A stretch of DNA of 64,000 nt from Vibrio fortis (GTDB lineage Bacteria; Pseudomonadota; Gammaproteobacteria; Enterobacterales; Vibrionaceae). The translations under genes were made by a program, and so were the position numbers. Each line of letters begins with the position of its first letter. Within the stretch, counting starts at the first letter, position 1. The notes beneath the pieces are model-generated. The model was given only the letters and a program-made list of their open reading frames with translations, did no database searches and was not told where the DNA came from. The DNA is taken from assembly GCF_024347475.1 (NCBI RefSeq), contig NZ_AP025488.1, positions 1,426,001 to 1,490,000 on the forward strand, given 5' to 3'. This document shows positions 1 to 7,654 of the stretch, piece by piece.

Positions 1-248
1 TCACCGATATTGATCAGGTAAGCATCGTACTCGGCTTCTTTCACGCCTTGTGCAAGCAACTCTTCCAGCATAATCGTAACTTTTTGACCATTCGGAGTGC
101 CTAGCGAGTAAAGTTGCAGATCGTGTTTGCCAACAGGCAACTCACGTTCAAACCTCGCGCCAGATTCAGGGCTATTGATGTTTGCCCATTTATTTCCACC
201 AGCAGTATCGTTAACCCAAACTTTCGGCGGAGTGTATTGTTCTGACAT
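1..248 (-). CDS. yghU: YghU-type glutathione S-transferase (5' part, cut by window edge)
   Basis: The minus strand opens with ATG at 248 and stays open to the left edge, giving 82 N-terminal residues. The protein begins MSEQYTPPKVWVNDTAGG and contains LPVGKHDLQLYSLGTPNGQK followed by VTIMLEELL, very close to what I recall of E. coli YghU. YghU is a GST-fold glutathione-dependent disulfide-bond reductase of the Nu class. The visible part is the start of the thioredoxin-like domain; the C-terminal helical domain lies outside the window. Start choice rests on the match to the family N-terminus. Confidence 0.9.
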   Translation of the reverse strand, partial: MSEQYTPPKVWVNDTAGGNKWANINSPESGARFERELPVGKHDLQLYSLGTPNGQKVTIMLEELLAQGVKEAEYDAYLINIG

Positions 249-522
249 AGTATTTCCTTATTGATATTGGGTCTCACTCACTGATATTAGGTCACACACT
301 CTCGGTTAAAACCCCTCAATACGATTTATTTTCAAACTGTTAAGCATGGCTTATTCCAGAATGACATAACTCGATTAAGGGTACAGTTGATGGCGAAAAT
401 CTGTCCCTAATCAAACTTCATTCAAATCTTGATCGATAGAGTCATGATTTCGCTATCACTCACCTATCGCTCGCGACAAGCTGTGATAACATCGCTTCAA
501 TACAAGAAATAGGAAACAAGCA

Positions 523-867
523 ATGTCGTCTGATTACAACGGTTCAAGTGCAGCGTATGCACGAAAAGAGAGTGGCTACCGCGAGAAAGCGCTCAAACTC
601 TATCCTTGGGTTTGTGGTAAGTGTGCGCGTGAGTTTGTTTATTCAAACCTTCGTGAGCTAACCGTCCACCACGTCGACCACGACCACACCAACAATCCTG
701 AAGATGGCAGCAACTGGGAACTTCTGTGCCTTTATTGTCACGACCATGAGCACTCAAAATACACCGACCATGAACGTTATGGGGTTGATGCTAAAGCTCA
801 GCTAGATGATCACCAACACGCGACACATAACCCATTTGCGGATCTCGCAAAGATGATGAAGAAGTAA
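523..867 (+). CDS. yajD: HNH endonuclease-fold protein YajD
   Basis: A 114-aa protein nearly collinear with E. coli YajD (about 115 aa). It carries two CxxC-type zinc pairs (CGKC near residue 31 and CLYC near 71) around an HNH core: HHVDHDHTNN near 48-57, then NWELLCLYCHDHEH. The HNH signature predicts a metal-dependent nuclease fold, but no cellular substrate of YajD is established that I know of. ATG at 523 follows an AGGAAAC ribosome-binding site. It is monocistronic and ends just before a strong hairpin terminator at 892-925. Confidence 0.92.
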   Translation: MSSDYNGSSAAYARKESGYREKALKLYPWVCGKCAREFVYSNLRELTVHHVDHDHTNNPEDGSNWELLCLYCHDHEHSKYTDHERYGVDAKAQLDDHQHATHNPFADLAKMMKK

Positions 868-891
868 TACGTTCTTCAAGCTTCAGTCGCA

Positions 892-928
892 ACAAACCCC
901 TGTATGTCGCCATACTGGGGTTTGTTTT
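892..928 (+). terminator. Rho-independent terminator of yajD
   Basis: The arms ACAAACCCC and GGGGTTTGT enclose a partly self-pairing loop, and the hairpin is followed by a T run. It begins 25 bp after the yajD stop codon. Confidence 0.8.
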
Positions 929-959
929 ATCTAGTGCCACTATAAATAATGGCGAGATC

Positions 960-987
960 AAAAAAGCCTTCCGAAGAAGGCTTTTTA
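960..987. terminator. Bidirectional terminator
   Basis: AAAAAAGCCTT and AAGGCTTTTT are inverted around a short loop. A-tracts and T-tracts flank both sides, so it can stop transcription of the membrane protein gene from the right and readthrough from yajD. Confidence 0.75.
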
Positions 988-1001
988 AAGAAGAATCTGA
1001 T

Positions 1002-1382
1002 TTACGCTGCTGCTTGTTTGCGAGCCTCTTCAATCTGCTTCTCACGTTTCTTTAGTGTTAGCTTATCGCGGTAAGAGAACCATACGTAAGACACAACCAC
1101 TAAGAAGAACAGGTAAGACAACGAGAAGATAAACGGTGACTGGATAATGTCGTTCGAGATGCCCCAAGAGACACCGATAACCGTTACCGCAATTTTCGCG
1201 AAGAAGCCACATAGCAATAGTACCAGAGCCAGTTGTGGGAAACGCGTGCTGCGAAATGCCAACCAGTAGCAACTACCTACAGCTAGTGCCGCAATGTAGA
1301 AGCCGAACAAGAAAGAATGAATATGATCAGCAGCTGCAACACCACCAGTAATCGACATCAATAGAATTAAAAATAGTTTCAT
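1002..1382 (-). CDS. Small inner-membrane protein of unknown function
   Basis: A 126-aa protein starting MKLFLILLMSITGG at ATG 1382, preceded by a GAGGCGAG ribosome-binding site. The reading frame is open further upstream to 1529, but that extension has no convincing site and is not membrane-like. About four hydrophobic segments are visible (roughly residues 1-20, 24-45, 52-75 and 82-105). A basic, charged tail rich in K, E and R follows (LTLKKREKQIEEARKQAAA), which suggests a cytoplasmic C-terminus. I do not recognise a characterised family. It is convergent with yajD, with two terminators between them. Confidence 0.75.
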   Translation of the reverse strand: MKLFLILLMSITGGVAAADHIHSFLFGFYIAALAVGSCYWLAFRSTRFPQLALVLLLCGFFAKIAVTVIGVSWGISNDIIQSPFIFSLSYLFFLVVVSYVWFSYRDKLTLKKREKQIEEARKQAAA

Positions 1383-1975
1383 AATACTCGCCTCATGTAG
1401 ACTAGAAACGCATCCTTTCAAATTTGGAATCTCAGTTTGCGTACTATTTTCCCACTTTTTTCGCACAAAACAAGCCCAAAAACTGAACAAATTGTAACCA
1501 AAATGGTCTGCAAACACCTGTGTTAACAACTGGTTAACATTAAGCTTTTCAAGAAACTAAGTCCCCTCTGGCCTTATGGCCAATATTGGTTAAATTGATT
1601 TATTTTGTTACACAAAATTAACCATCGAAATAAATTAAAATTAATTGCAATGATGTGATGGTCGCACGCTTTGTAGGGGTACTGTAGAAATGGCTTCGGT
1701 TAACGCTATGAATAGTGAAGGCTGAATGACCGTTTTGTACAAAAAAGAAAGGTGTTCACAACAACTACAACACCAAGAAAAAACAGTTCTTTAACAACTC
1801 AAGTTTTATTTTGATAAAAGGGTAAAAAGAGATTCCAATCACATTTTTATTGGTTATAATCCGCGCTCTTTTGCGCTATCTGTTGATAAACGCAAACTAA
1901 TTTTGAATAAACCATCACAATAACCCGTTTTCTTTTGAGTTACCCGCTCAATGGATGACAGAAACGAGAATAAAA
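1383..1975. other. Long intergenic leader region
   Basis: No convincing gene is present. It holds the divergent promoters of the small membrane protein and of the OFA carrier. Visible elements are a GGCCTTATGGCC palindrome near 1573-1584 and a perfect TATAAT hexamer at 1855-1860. The leader between that hexamer and the carrier start is about 110 bp. Confidence 0.5.
1855..1860 (+). promoter_or_regulatory. Probable -10 element for the OFA carrier
   Basis: A perfect TATAAT hexamer lies in otherwise unremarkable AT-rich sequence. The matching -35 region (near 1832-1838) is weak, so the promoter may need an activator. Inference from sequence only. Confidence 0.4.
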
Positions 1976-3211
1976 ATGAGCAAGATTGATAAAGCTACAC
2001 GTATCCTGCTAGCAGGCTTCTGTATCAACCTTTGTCTTGGCATCCTGTATGCTTGGAGTGTATTTAACAAAGCCCTACAAGGTGAAGGATGGTCTGCAGC
2101 TGAAGCATCAGCACCATACGCGACTGCAACAATCACATTCTCTATCTGTCTTCTGGTTGCTGGTATCCTGCAAGACCGCATGGGTCCACGTAAGATCCTT
2201 ATCCTTGGTACTGCACTAACTGGCCTTGGTATGATCGCATCTGGCTTTGCGACTTCTCCACTGATGCTGAACATCACATTTGGTGTTGTAGCGGGTGCTG
2301 GTATCGGCTTCGGTTACGCTTGTCTATCTCCTTCTGCAATGAAATGGTTCCACCCTTCTAAGAAAGGTATGGTTAACGGTCTTATCGCGGCAGGTTTCGG
2401 TCTAGCAGCTATCTACCTAGCTCCTGTAACTGCAGCTCTTATCGAGAGCATGGGTATTCAAACAAGCTTTAAGATTCTTGGTGCAGGTGTACTAGCGATT
2501 GCAGTACCTCTAGCAGCAACAATCAACAACCCACCAGCGGGCTACTCTCCAGCTGAACCAAAAGTAAAAGCTGGTCAAGCTCCAAAAGCAGTTAAGAAGA
2601 GCGAAGACCTATCTTGGAAAGTAATGCTGAAGACTCCTCAATTCTACTCTCTATGGATCATGTACGCATTCGCAGCTTCTGTTGGTCTAATGATCATCGG
2701 TAACATCACAAGTATCGCAAGCGCGCAAGCAAACCTACCAAACGCGGTTTATCTTGCTTCTATCCTTGCTGTATTTAACTCAGGCGGTCGTGTTGCTGCT
2801 GGTATGCTTGCTGACAAAATCGGTGGCGTTCGTACTCTTCTACTTGCATTCATCCTGCAAGGCGCAAACATGGCACTATTCGCTACGTTTAACACTGAGT
2901 TCACGCTAATCATCGGTACAGCGGTTGCAGCGGTTGGTTACGGTACTCTACTTGCAGTATTCCCAACTCTAACTGCAGAGTTCTACGGCCTTAAGAACTA
3001 CGGTACAAACTACGGCGTGCTATACACAGCATGGGGTATCGGTGGTGCAATCGGTACAGCGGTTGTTGGTTACTCAATGACTAACGGCGACAGCTACGGC
3101 CTTGCTTACACTATCTCTGCAGCAATGATGGCAGTGTGTATTGTTCTAGCAATCATCACTAAGCCAATGTCTGAAGCTAAAGTTGCTGAGCTAAAGGCAT
3201 CTCAAGCTTAA
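1976..3211 (+). CDS. OFA-family major facilitator transporter
   Basis: A 411-aa, 12-segment MFS protein (MSKIDKATRILLAGFCINL at the start). The ATG at 1976 is preferred over the ATG at 1955 because the shorter form begins directly at the first membrane segment and has an ACGAG site upstream. Family signs are an early LCLGILYAWSVF segment and a GRVAAGMLADKIGG loop between halves, as in the oxalate/formate antiporter group that includes E. coli YhjX. The substrate is probably a small monocarboxylate or dicarboxylate but cannot be assigned. It is monocistronic, with a long leader and its own terminator. Codon choice looks highly optimised (many GGT, CGT, AAC), suggesting strong expression. Confidence 0.85.
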   Translation: MSKIDKATRILLAGFCINLCLGILYAWSVFNKALQGEGWSAAEASAPYATATITFSICLLVAGILQDRMGPRKILILGTALTGLGMIASGFATSPLMLNITFGVVAGAGIGFGYACLSPSAMKWFHPSKKGMVNGLIAAGFGLAAIYLAPVTAALIESMGIQTSFKILGAGVLAIAVPLAATINNPPAGYSPAEPKVKAGQAPKAVKKSEDLSWKVMLKTPQFYSLWIMYAFAASVGLMIIGNITSIASAQANLPNAVYLASILAVFNSGGRVAAGMLADKIGGVRTLLLAFILQGANMALFATFNTEFTLIIGTAVAAVGYGTLLAVFPTLTAEFYGLKNYGTNYGVLYTAWGIGGAIGTAVVGYSMTNGDSYGLAYTISAAMMAVCIVLAIITKPMSEAKVAELKASQA

Positions 3212-3237
3212 TCTGATAAAAGATTGAATTTGAAAAG

Positions 3238-3270
3238 AAAGAGCTTAACCTTAGGGTTAGGCTCTTTTTG
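3238..3270 (+). terminator. Terminator of the OFA carrier gene
   Basis: AAAGAGCTTAACC and GGTTAGGCTCTTT form a hairpin followed by T residues, 27 bp after the stop codon. Confidence 0.8.
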
Positions 3271-3347
3271 TATCTGCTCCATTCACATTGATGGTAATGC
3301 AATTTAAAGGAAAGCCTTTTCAGATAACGGATTGATGAGACAAAACC

Positions 3348-4988
3348 TTGCTAGACAACACACCAGTACTACCACCTACTTATTATCTCGTTAACTTTCA
3401 ACGCCTTATCGACCATGCTCAGCAGTGGTATTTCGATCTTCTCAATCCCCAAGAACAAGAATGGCTTGAGCGCTTCACAGCATTGCCCGCTCCCGCTCGT
3501 TGTGCACTCGTGAGAATGTTTAGCCGTAAGGGACACTGGTTTCGAAGCGACAAACTTAATTATCAAGAGATCGAAGATTTTGACCTTCAGTTAGAACGAC
3601 TGAGCAAACACGGTTTTATTCGTTCGAGTAACGGCAACAAAAGCAACTGCCCTCAACTTACATGCGTCGAGCTGGCAAATGAGTTGCTCACTAAGCCTGA
3701 GATCATTCAAATCTTTCCTGAGCTAACCAAGCATCGCTCTGCCCGCAAAGACATCCTGCTTGGCATACTCCCTGAAGAAACCTTCACCGCTTTCGACCAG
3801 CTTCCATTTACCTGTGTTGAATTGCTGCACCCTGAGCTCATCGAGCTCCTACTCGTGCTATTTTTTGGCAATACCCACCAAGATCTTAGCCAATTTGTAT
3901 TGAGTGATTTAGGTTTAAATACCTTTGAACCCGTCAATATTTCTCTTGAATCTCGATTCTTTCAAAACCGTAAGCAAGTCGATGAGCTGTTAGCGCTGCA
4001 TAAGATTCAACATCAATATTATGAACTCACAACCAAAGACTCGGAATCTCTCACTACTCTGCTAAGTGACATTCCCACCAATAGCGACCACACTGCGTTA
4101 GTTCGTCGCCGTTCAAAACTGATCAACTTGATTGCCAGAGATCTTGAACGATTAGAAGAGTATCAACTCGCACTGCACTTTTTTGCTCAATCACACCTAC
4201 CGCCAAGTCGTGAACGACAAGCTCGTATTCATGACAAGCTAAACCAAATCGAGACAATGAGTGACGTTGTCACTGAGATAGTTCAACATCCGATTGATAT
4301 TGCTGAGTTGGAAGTCGCGCACAAGTTAGAACAGAGAGTGCAAAGGCTGCAAGGTCATAAAGTCCCACGTTCTAAAAAACCCAACTGTGTCAACGAACAC
4401 ATTGAACTCGACCTCAGCAAAATGCGTGTTGAAGAGGCAGTACGTACACATATGGAAGCACAGGGTTGGCATTGTTATTTCAGTGAGAACACCTTTTTGA
4501 ACGGTTTGTTTGGTTTAGCATTTTGGAATGTAATATTTGCTGAAGTTGACGGTGCCTTTATTAACCAATATCAATACCGCCCTCTCGACCTGTACCACGA
4601 CGACTTTGCTAGCAAAAGACAAGGCATGATCGAGCAAACCTTCAACGAGCTAAATCACAAAGGAATGCAGATCCTATTGGATACATTTGAAGACAAACAA
4701 GGTATTGCTAACCCATTTGTTCAATGGGCGTACTTTTCCAAAGAGCTTTTAGAGCAAGCGATTAAACATATTCCTCTGTCTGTTCTCTGTGAGCTGTTTA
4801 GAGTGTTACTCAAAGACCTCAAACTTTACCGAACCGGAATGCCTGACCTTATCGCTTTCAATGAACAAGGCTTTCGCTGGATAGAAGTGAAAGGGCCGGG
4901 AGATAAGCTCCAAGACAATCAATGGCGCTGGATTAAAGAGTTTGAAAGGTTACAGATCCCATTCTCCGTCTGTTGGGTCAACCACTAA
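3348..4988 (+). CDS. FAN1-like VRR-NUC nuclease
   Basis: A 546-aa protein related to bacterial homologues of FAN1, a structure-specific nuclease acting on branched or cross-linked DNA. The C-terminal VRR-NUC domain (about residues 440-546) shows the metal site GMPDLIAF near 497 followed by the E and K of IEVKGPGDKLQDNQ near 513. The N-terminal part (PTYYLVNFQRLIDHAQQWY; FSRKGHWFRSDKL) matches the family's SAP-like region. The start is TTG at 3348: it is the first possible start after an in-frame TGA at 3336, and the next in-frame ATG would remove the conserved N-terminus. The gene stands alone, which is common for this family in gamma-proteobacteria. Confidence 0.85.
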   Translation: MLDNTPVLPPTYYLVNFQRLIDHAQQWYFDLLNPQEQEWLERFTALPAPARCALVRMFSRKGHWFRSDKLNYQEIEDFDLQLERLSKHGFIRSSNGNKSNCPQLTCVELANELLTKPEIIQIFPELTKHRSARKDILLGILPEETFTAFDQLPFTCVELLHPELIELLLVLFFGNTHQDLSQFVLSDLGLNTFEPVNISLESRFFQNRKQVDELLALHKIQHQYYELTTKDSESLTTLLSDIPTNSDHTALVRRRSKLINLIARDLERLEEYQLALHFFAQSHLPPSRERQARIHDKLNQIETMSDVVTEIVQHPIDIAELEVAHKLEQRVQRLQGHKVPRSKKPNCVNEHIELDLSKMRVEEAVRTHMEAQGWHCYFSENTFLNGLFGLAFWNVIFAEVDGAFINQYQYRPLDLYHDDFASKRQGMIEQTFNELNHKGMQILLDTFEDKQGIANPFVQWAYFSKELLEQAIKHIPLSVLCELFRVLLKDLKLYRTGMPDLIAFNEQGFRWIEVKGPGDKLQDNQWRWIKEFERLQIPFSVCWVNH

Positions 4989-5104
4989 TCGACTCGATTG
5001 GTTTGGTGTTTTTCGAACCATTTCTATTCATCAAATCGCTAGAACATGAACATTTTCAATCATTTTCGATATACTTAAGAAAAATGATAAAACTATAAGT
5101 CTCT

Positions 5105-7459
5105 ATGAATCTAAAAAGAATATGGATTGTCGCACTGGTCAGTCTCTTTTCTGGCTGTGCAATGTACGCTGGCTTAAACTTCGATGACCTATTTGGGGAA
5201 CCCGAAGTGCGTGACCGCCAAGCACCTGTGGTCTCTGCTCAAGCACAACATTTCATCAATGAAGTCAAACCGATCATCGACAATCGATGCGTGGTTTGCC
5301 ACGCCTGTTATGATGCCCCTTGTCAGCTAAAAATGTCCTCAGTGGAAGGAATAGACAGAGGTGCAAGTAAGGCATTGGTTTATCAAGGCACTCGATTAAC
5401 CGCAACAGCACCGACCCGCTTGTTTGAAGACGCCCTGACCACTCAAGAGTGGCGTGAGGCTGACTTCCACCCTGTATTGAACGAGCGTATGCAAAATTCG
5501 ACGGCCAACTTAGACGCTGGTTTAGTCGCTCGTATGTTGATTCAAAAAGAGAACCACCCTCTTCCCGATCAAAAACAGTTAGAAGGCTTTGATTTCGCTG
5601 TCGATCGCAATCAACAATGTCCAACCATTGAAGAGTACGCCCAATACGAAAAAGACTACCCTACTTGGGGAATGCCTTATGGGATGCCGAACCTCGACAA
5701 AGGTGAATATGCGACCTTGATGAGCTGGCTAGAAAACGGCGCGATTATGAACGCTCACATCCCTTTGACTGAAGGTGAGCAAGCGTTGGTTAACACCTAC
5801 GAAAACTTCTTAAACAAAAGCTCGCGTAAGAGTCAGCTATCTGCTCGCTACATCTACGAGCACTTGTTCCTCTCTCACCTCTACTTTTCAGAGTTAGAGG
5901 GGCCAACTCGCTTCTTTACCTTAGTTCGCTCTGCAACGCCACCAGGCCAACCCGTTAAACGTATTACAACACGTCGCCCTTACGATGATCCTGAGGTGCC
6001 ACGTGTCTACTACCGCATCATTCCTGAGCAAGGCACGATTGTAGATAAAACGCACATGCCGTTTGCGCTCAATAATCAGCGACTACAAGACTGGACAACC
6101 TGGTTCGTCAATACACCATACACGGTGAAAGAGCTGCCTAGCTACGAGGTAGATGTTGCTGCCAACCCGATGACAGCGTTTGAAGCCTTACCGGTGAATT
6201 CGCGCTTTAAGTTCATGCTCGACAATGCTCAGAACACCATCATGGCGTATATCAAAGGTCCCGTATGTCGTGGACAATTGGCATTAAACGTTATTAATGA
6301 CCGCTTTTGGGTCGTCTTTGTCGACCCAGATAAAGCCGACCTTCCAGAGATCAACGACTTCTACGCCAGCCAAAAAGATAACCTTAAACTCCCTGGTGAG
6401 CTTGAAAGTAACACTCTGCCCGTCACCAACTGGGTTAAATATTCGAAGCAGCAAGCTCGTTATTTAGATGGTAAGTCAGAGTTCACCAACAAGTGGTTCA
6501 AAAACGGTGAAAACCTCACCATGAACGTTATTTGGGATGGTGGCGGTACGAACCCTAATGCTGCACTAACGGTGTTTAGACACTTCGACAGCGCCTCTGT
6601 GGTGCAAGGTTTGGTGGGCACACAACCAAAGACAGCATGGGTGCTTGATTACGCGCTCTTAGAGCGTATCCATTACCTGTTAGTGGCAGGCTTTGATGTC
6701 TATGGTAACTTTGGCCACCAGCTAATGACTCGCATGTTTATGGACTTCTTACGTTTAGAAGGTGAAAGTAACTTCCTGACCCTACTACCAAAAGATGTTC
6801 GCCACGAGGAGCACTCAAGCTGGTACCAAAACCAAAATACTCAGCTCAGTGACTTCTTGCAGCGCAATATCGCGCCATTCGATCAGCCGTCTAGTGTCGT
6901 CTACAAAACCGATAACCCGAAGGCGGAGTTGTTCGATATGCTCGAAGAGAAGCTAAAACCTATCCTCAATGATCGTTATAAGATCGTTGATACTGGGTTT
7001 GCACCAAAACATGAAGCATTGTTGCGACAGGTCGACTCGATCAAAGGTGAGGGGCTACAGTATGTTCCGCAACTCGTTATGATGATGATTAAAGCGCAAA
7101 GCGGTGAAGAGCAGTTGTTTACTATGATTCACAACAATTCTCACACCAACATCTCTAGCCTGTTTAACGAAGAGAGCAATCGTGACTACGAGAACGATGA
7201 CCTAACACTGGTTAGAGGCGTTGTTGGTAGCTACCCTGCCGCGTTCCTAGATCTAGATGAAGAACAAATCCCTCAACTAGTTTCGATGTTACAAGCAATT
7301 GAAACTGAAGAGGACTATGTCGCTTTACTTGATAAGTTTGCGGTACGTAGAAGCTCAAGTGACTTTTGGCCGTTCAGTGACCGCGTTCACCGGTGGTATC
7401 AACAAAACCAACCTATTGAGTTTGGTCTATTGGACTACAATCGCTTTGAAAACCGTTAA
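5105..7459 (+). CDS. cti: Fatty acid cis/trans isomerase
   Basis: A 784-aa protein of the Cti family, a periplasmic haem-c enzyme that converts cis to trans unsaturated acyl chains in membrane phospholipids under solvent, heat or osmotic stress. An N-terminal hydrophobic segment ending FSGC (residues 8-18) is a signal or lipoprotein peptide. The haem-binding CVVCH motif lies at residues 62-66, followed by HACYDAPCQLK. Length fits the family (about 760-790 aa). ATG at 5105 precedes the signal peptide directly. It stands alone and converges on torS across a bidirectional terminator. The short stretch after the gene repeats near-identical ~20-bp phrases (ACCATTAGCTATAAAA, ACCATGAGCTTTAAAA, CCGTTAGCTTTAAAA). 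Confidence 0.9.
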   Translation: MNLKRIWIVALVSLFSGCAMYAGLNFDDLFGEPEVRDRQAPVVSAQAQHFINEVKPIIDNRCVVCHACYDAPCQLKMSSVEGIDRGASKALVYQGTRLTATAPTRLFEDALTTQEWREADFHPVLNERMQNSTANLDAGLVARMLIQKENHPLPDQKQLEGFDFAVDRNQQCPTIEEYAQYEKDYPTWGMPYGMPNLDKGEYATLMSWLENGAIMNAHIPLTEGEQALVNTYENFLNKSSRKSQLSARYIYEHLFLSHLYFSELEGPTRFFTLVRSATPPGQPVKRITTRRPYDDPEVPRVYYRIIPEQGTIVDKTHMPFALNNQRLQDWTTWFVNTPYTVKELPSYEVDVAANPMTAFEALPVNSRFKFMLDNAQNTIMAYIKGPVCRGQLALNVINDRFWVVFVDPDKADLPEINDFYASQKDNLKLPGELESNTLPVTNWVKYSKQQARYLDGKSEFTNKWFKNGENLTMNVIWDGGGTNPNAALTVFRHFDSASVVQGLVGTQPKTAWVLDYALLERIHYLLVAGFDVYGNFGHQLMTRMFMDFLRLEGESNFLTLLPKDVRHEEHSSWYQNQNTQLSDFLQRNIAPFDQPSSVVYKTDNPKAELFDMLEEKLKPILNDRYKIVDTGFAPKHEALLRQVDSIKGEGLQYVPQLVMMMIKAQSGEEQLFTMIHNNSHTNISSLFNEESNRDYENDDLTLVRGVVGSYPAAFLDLDEEQIPQLVSMLQAIETEEDYVALLDKFAVRRSSSDFWPFSDRVHRWYQQNQPIEFGLLDYNRFENR

Positions 7460-7570
7460 CTTTGAACACCATTAGCTATAAAAACCATGAGCTTTAAAAC
7501 CCGTTAGCTTTAAAATTCATGGTATTTGTAAAGCAATTTGAACCACTCAAGTTCGATTGCGTTAAAACTA

Positions 7571-7600
7571 AAAATCCTCTGCCAGTGCAGAGGATTTTTT
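7571..7600. terminator. Bidirectional terminator between cti and torS
   Basis: AAAATCCTCTGC and GCAGAGGATTTT are perfectly inverted around CAGT, with flanking A and T runs on each side, between two convergent genes. Confidence 0.85.
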
Positions 7601-7654
7601 GTCGGTAAATTGGCAATTTGGTTGAACGCTTGATTGGTAACTTGAATATCGTTT

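Noticed and set aside
1002..1529. Longer start (1529) for the small membrane protein
   Set aside because: The added 49 residues are not membrane-like and no ribosome-binding site supports them, while ATG 1382 has GAGGCGAG in front.
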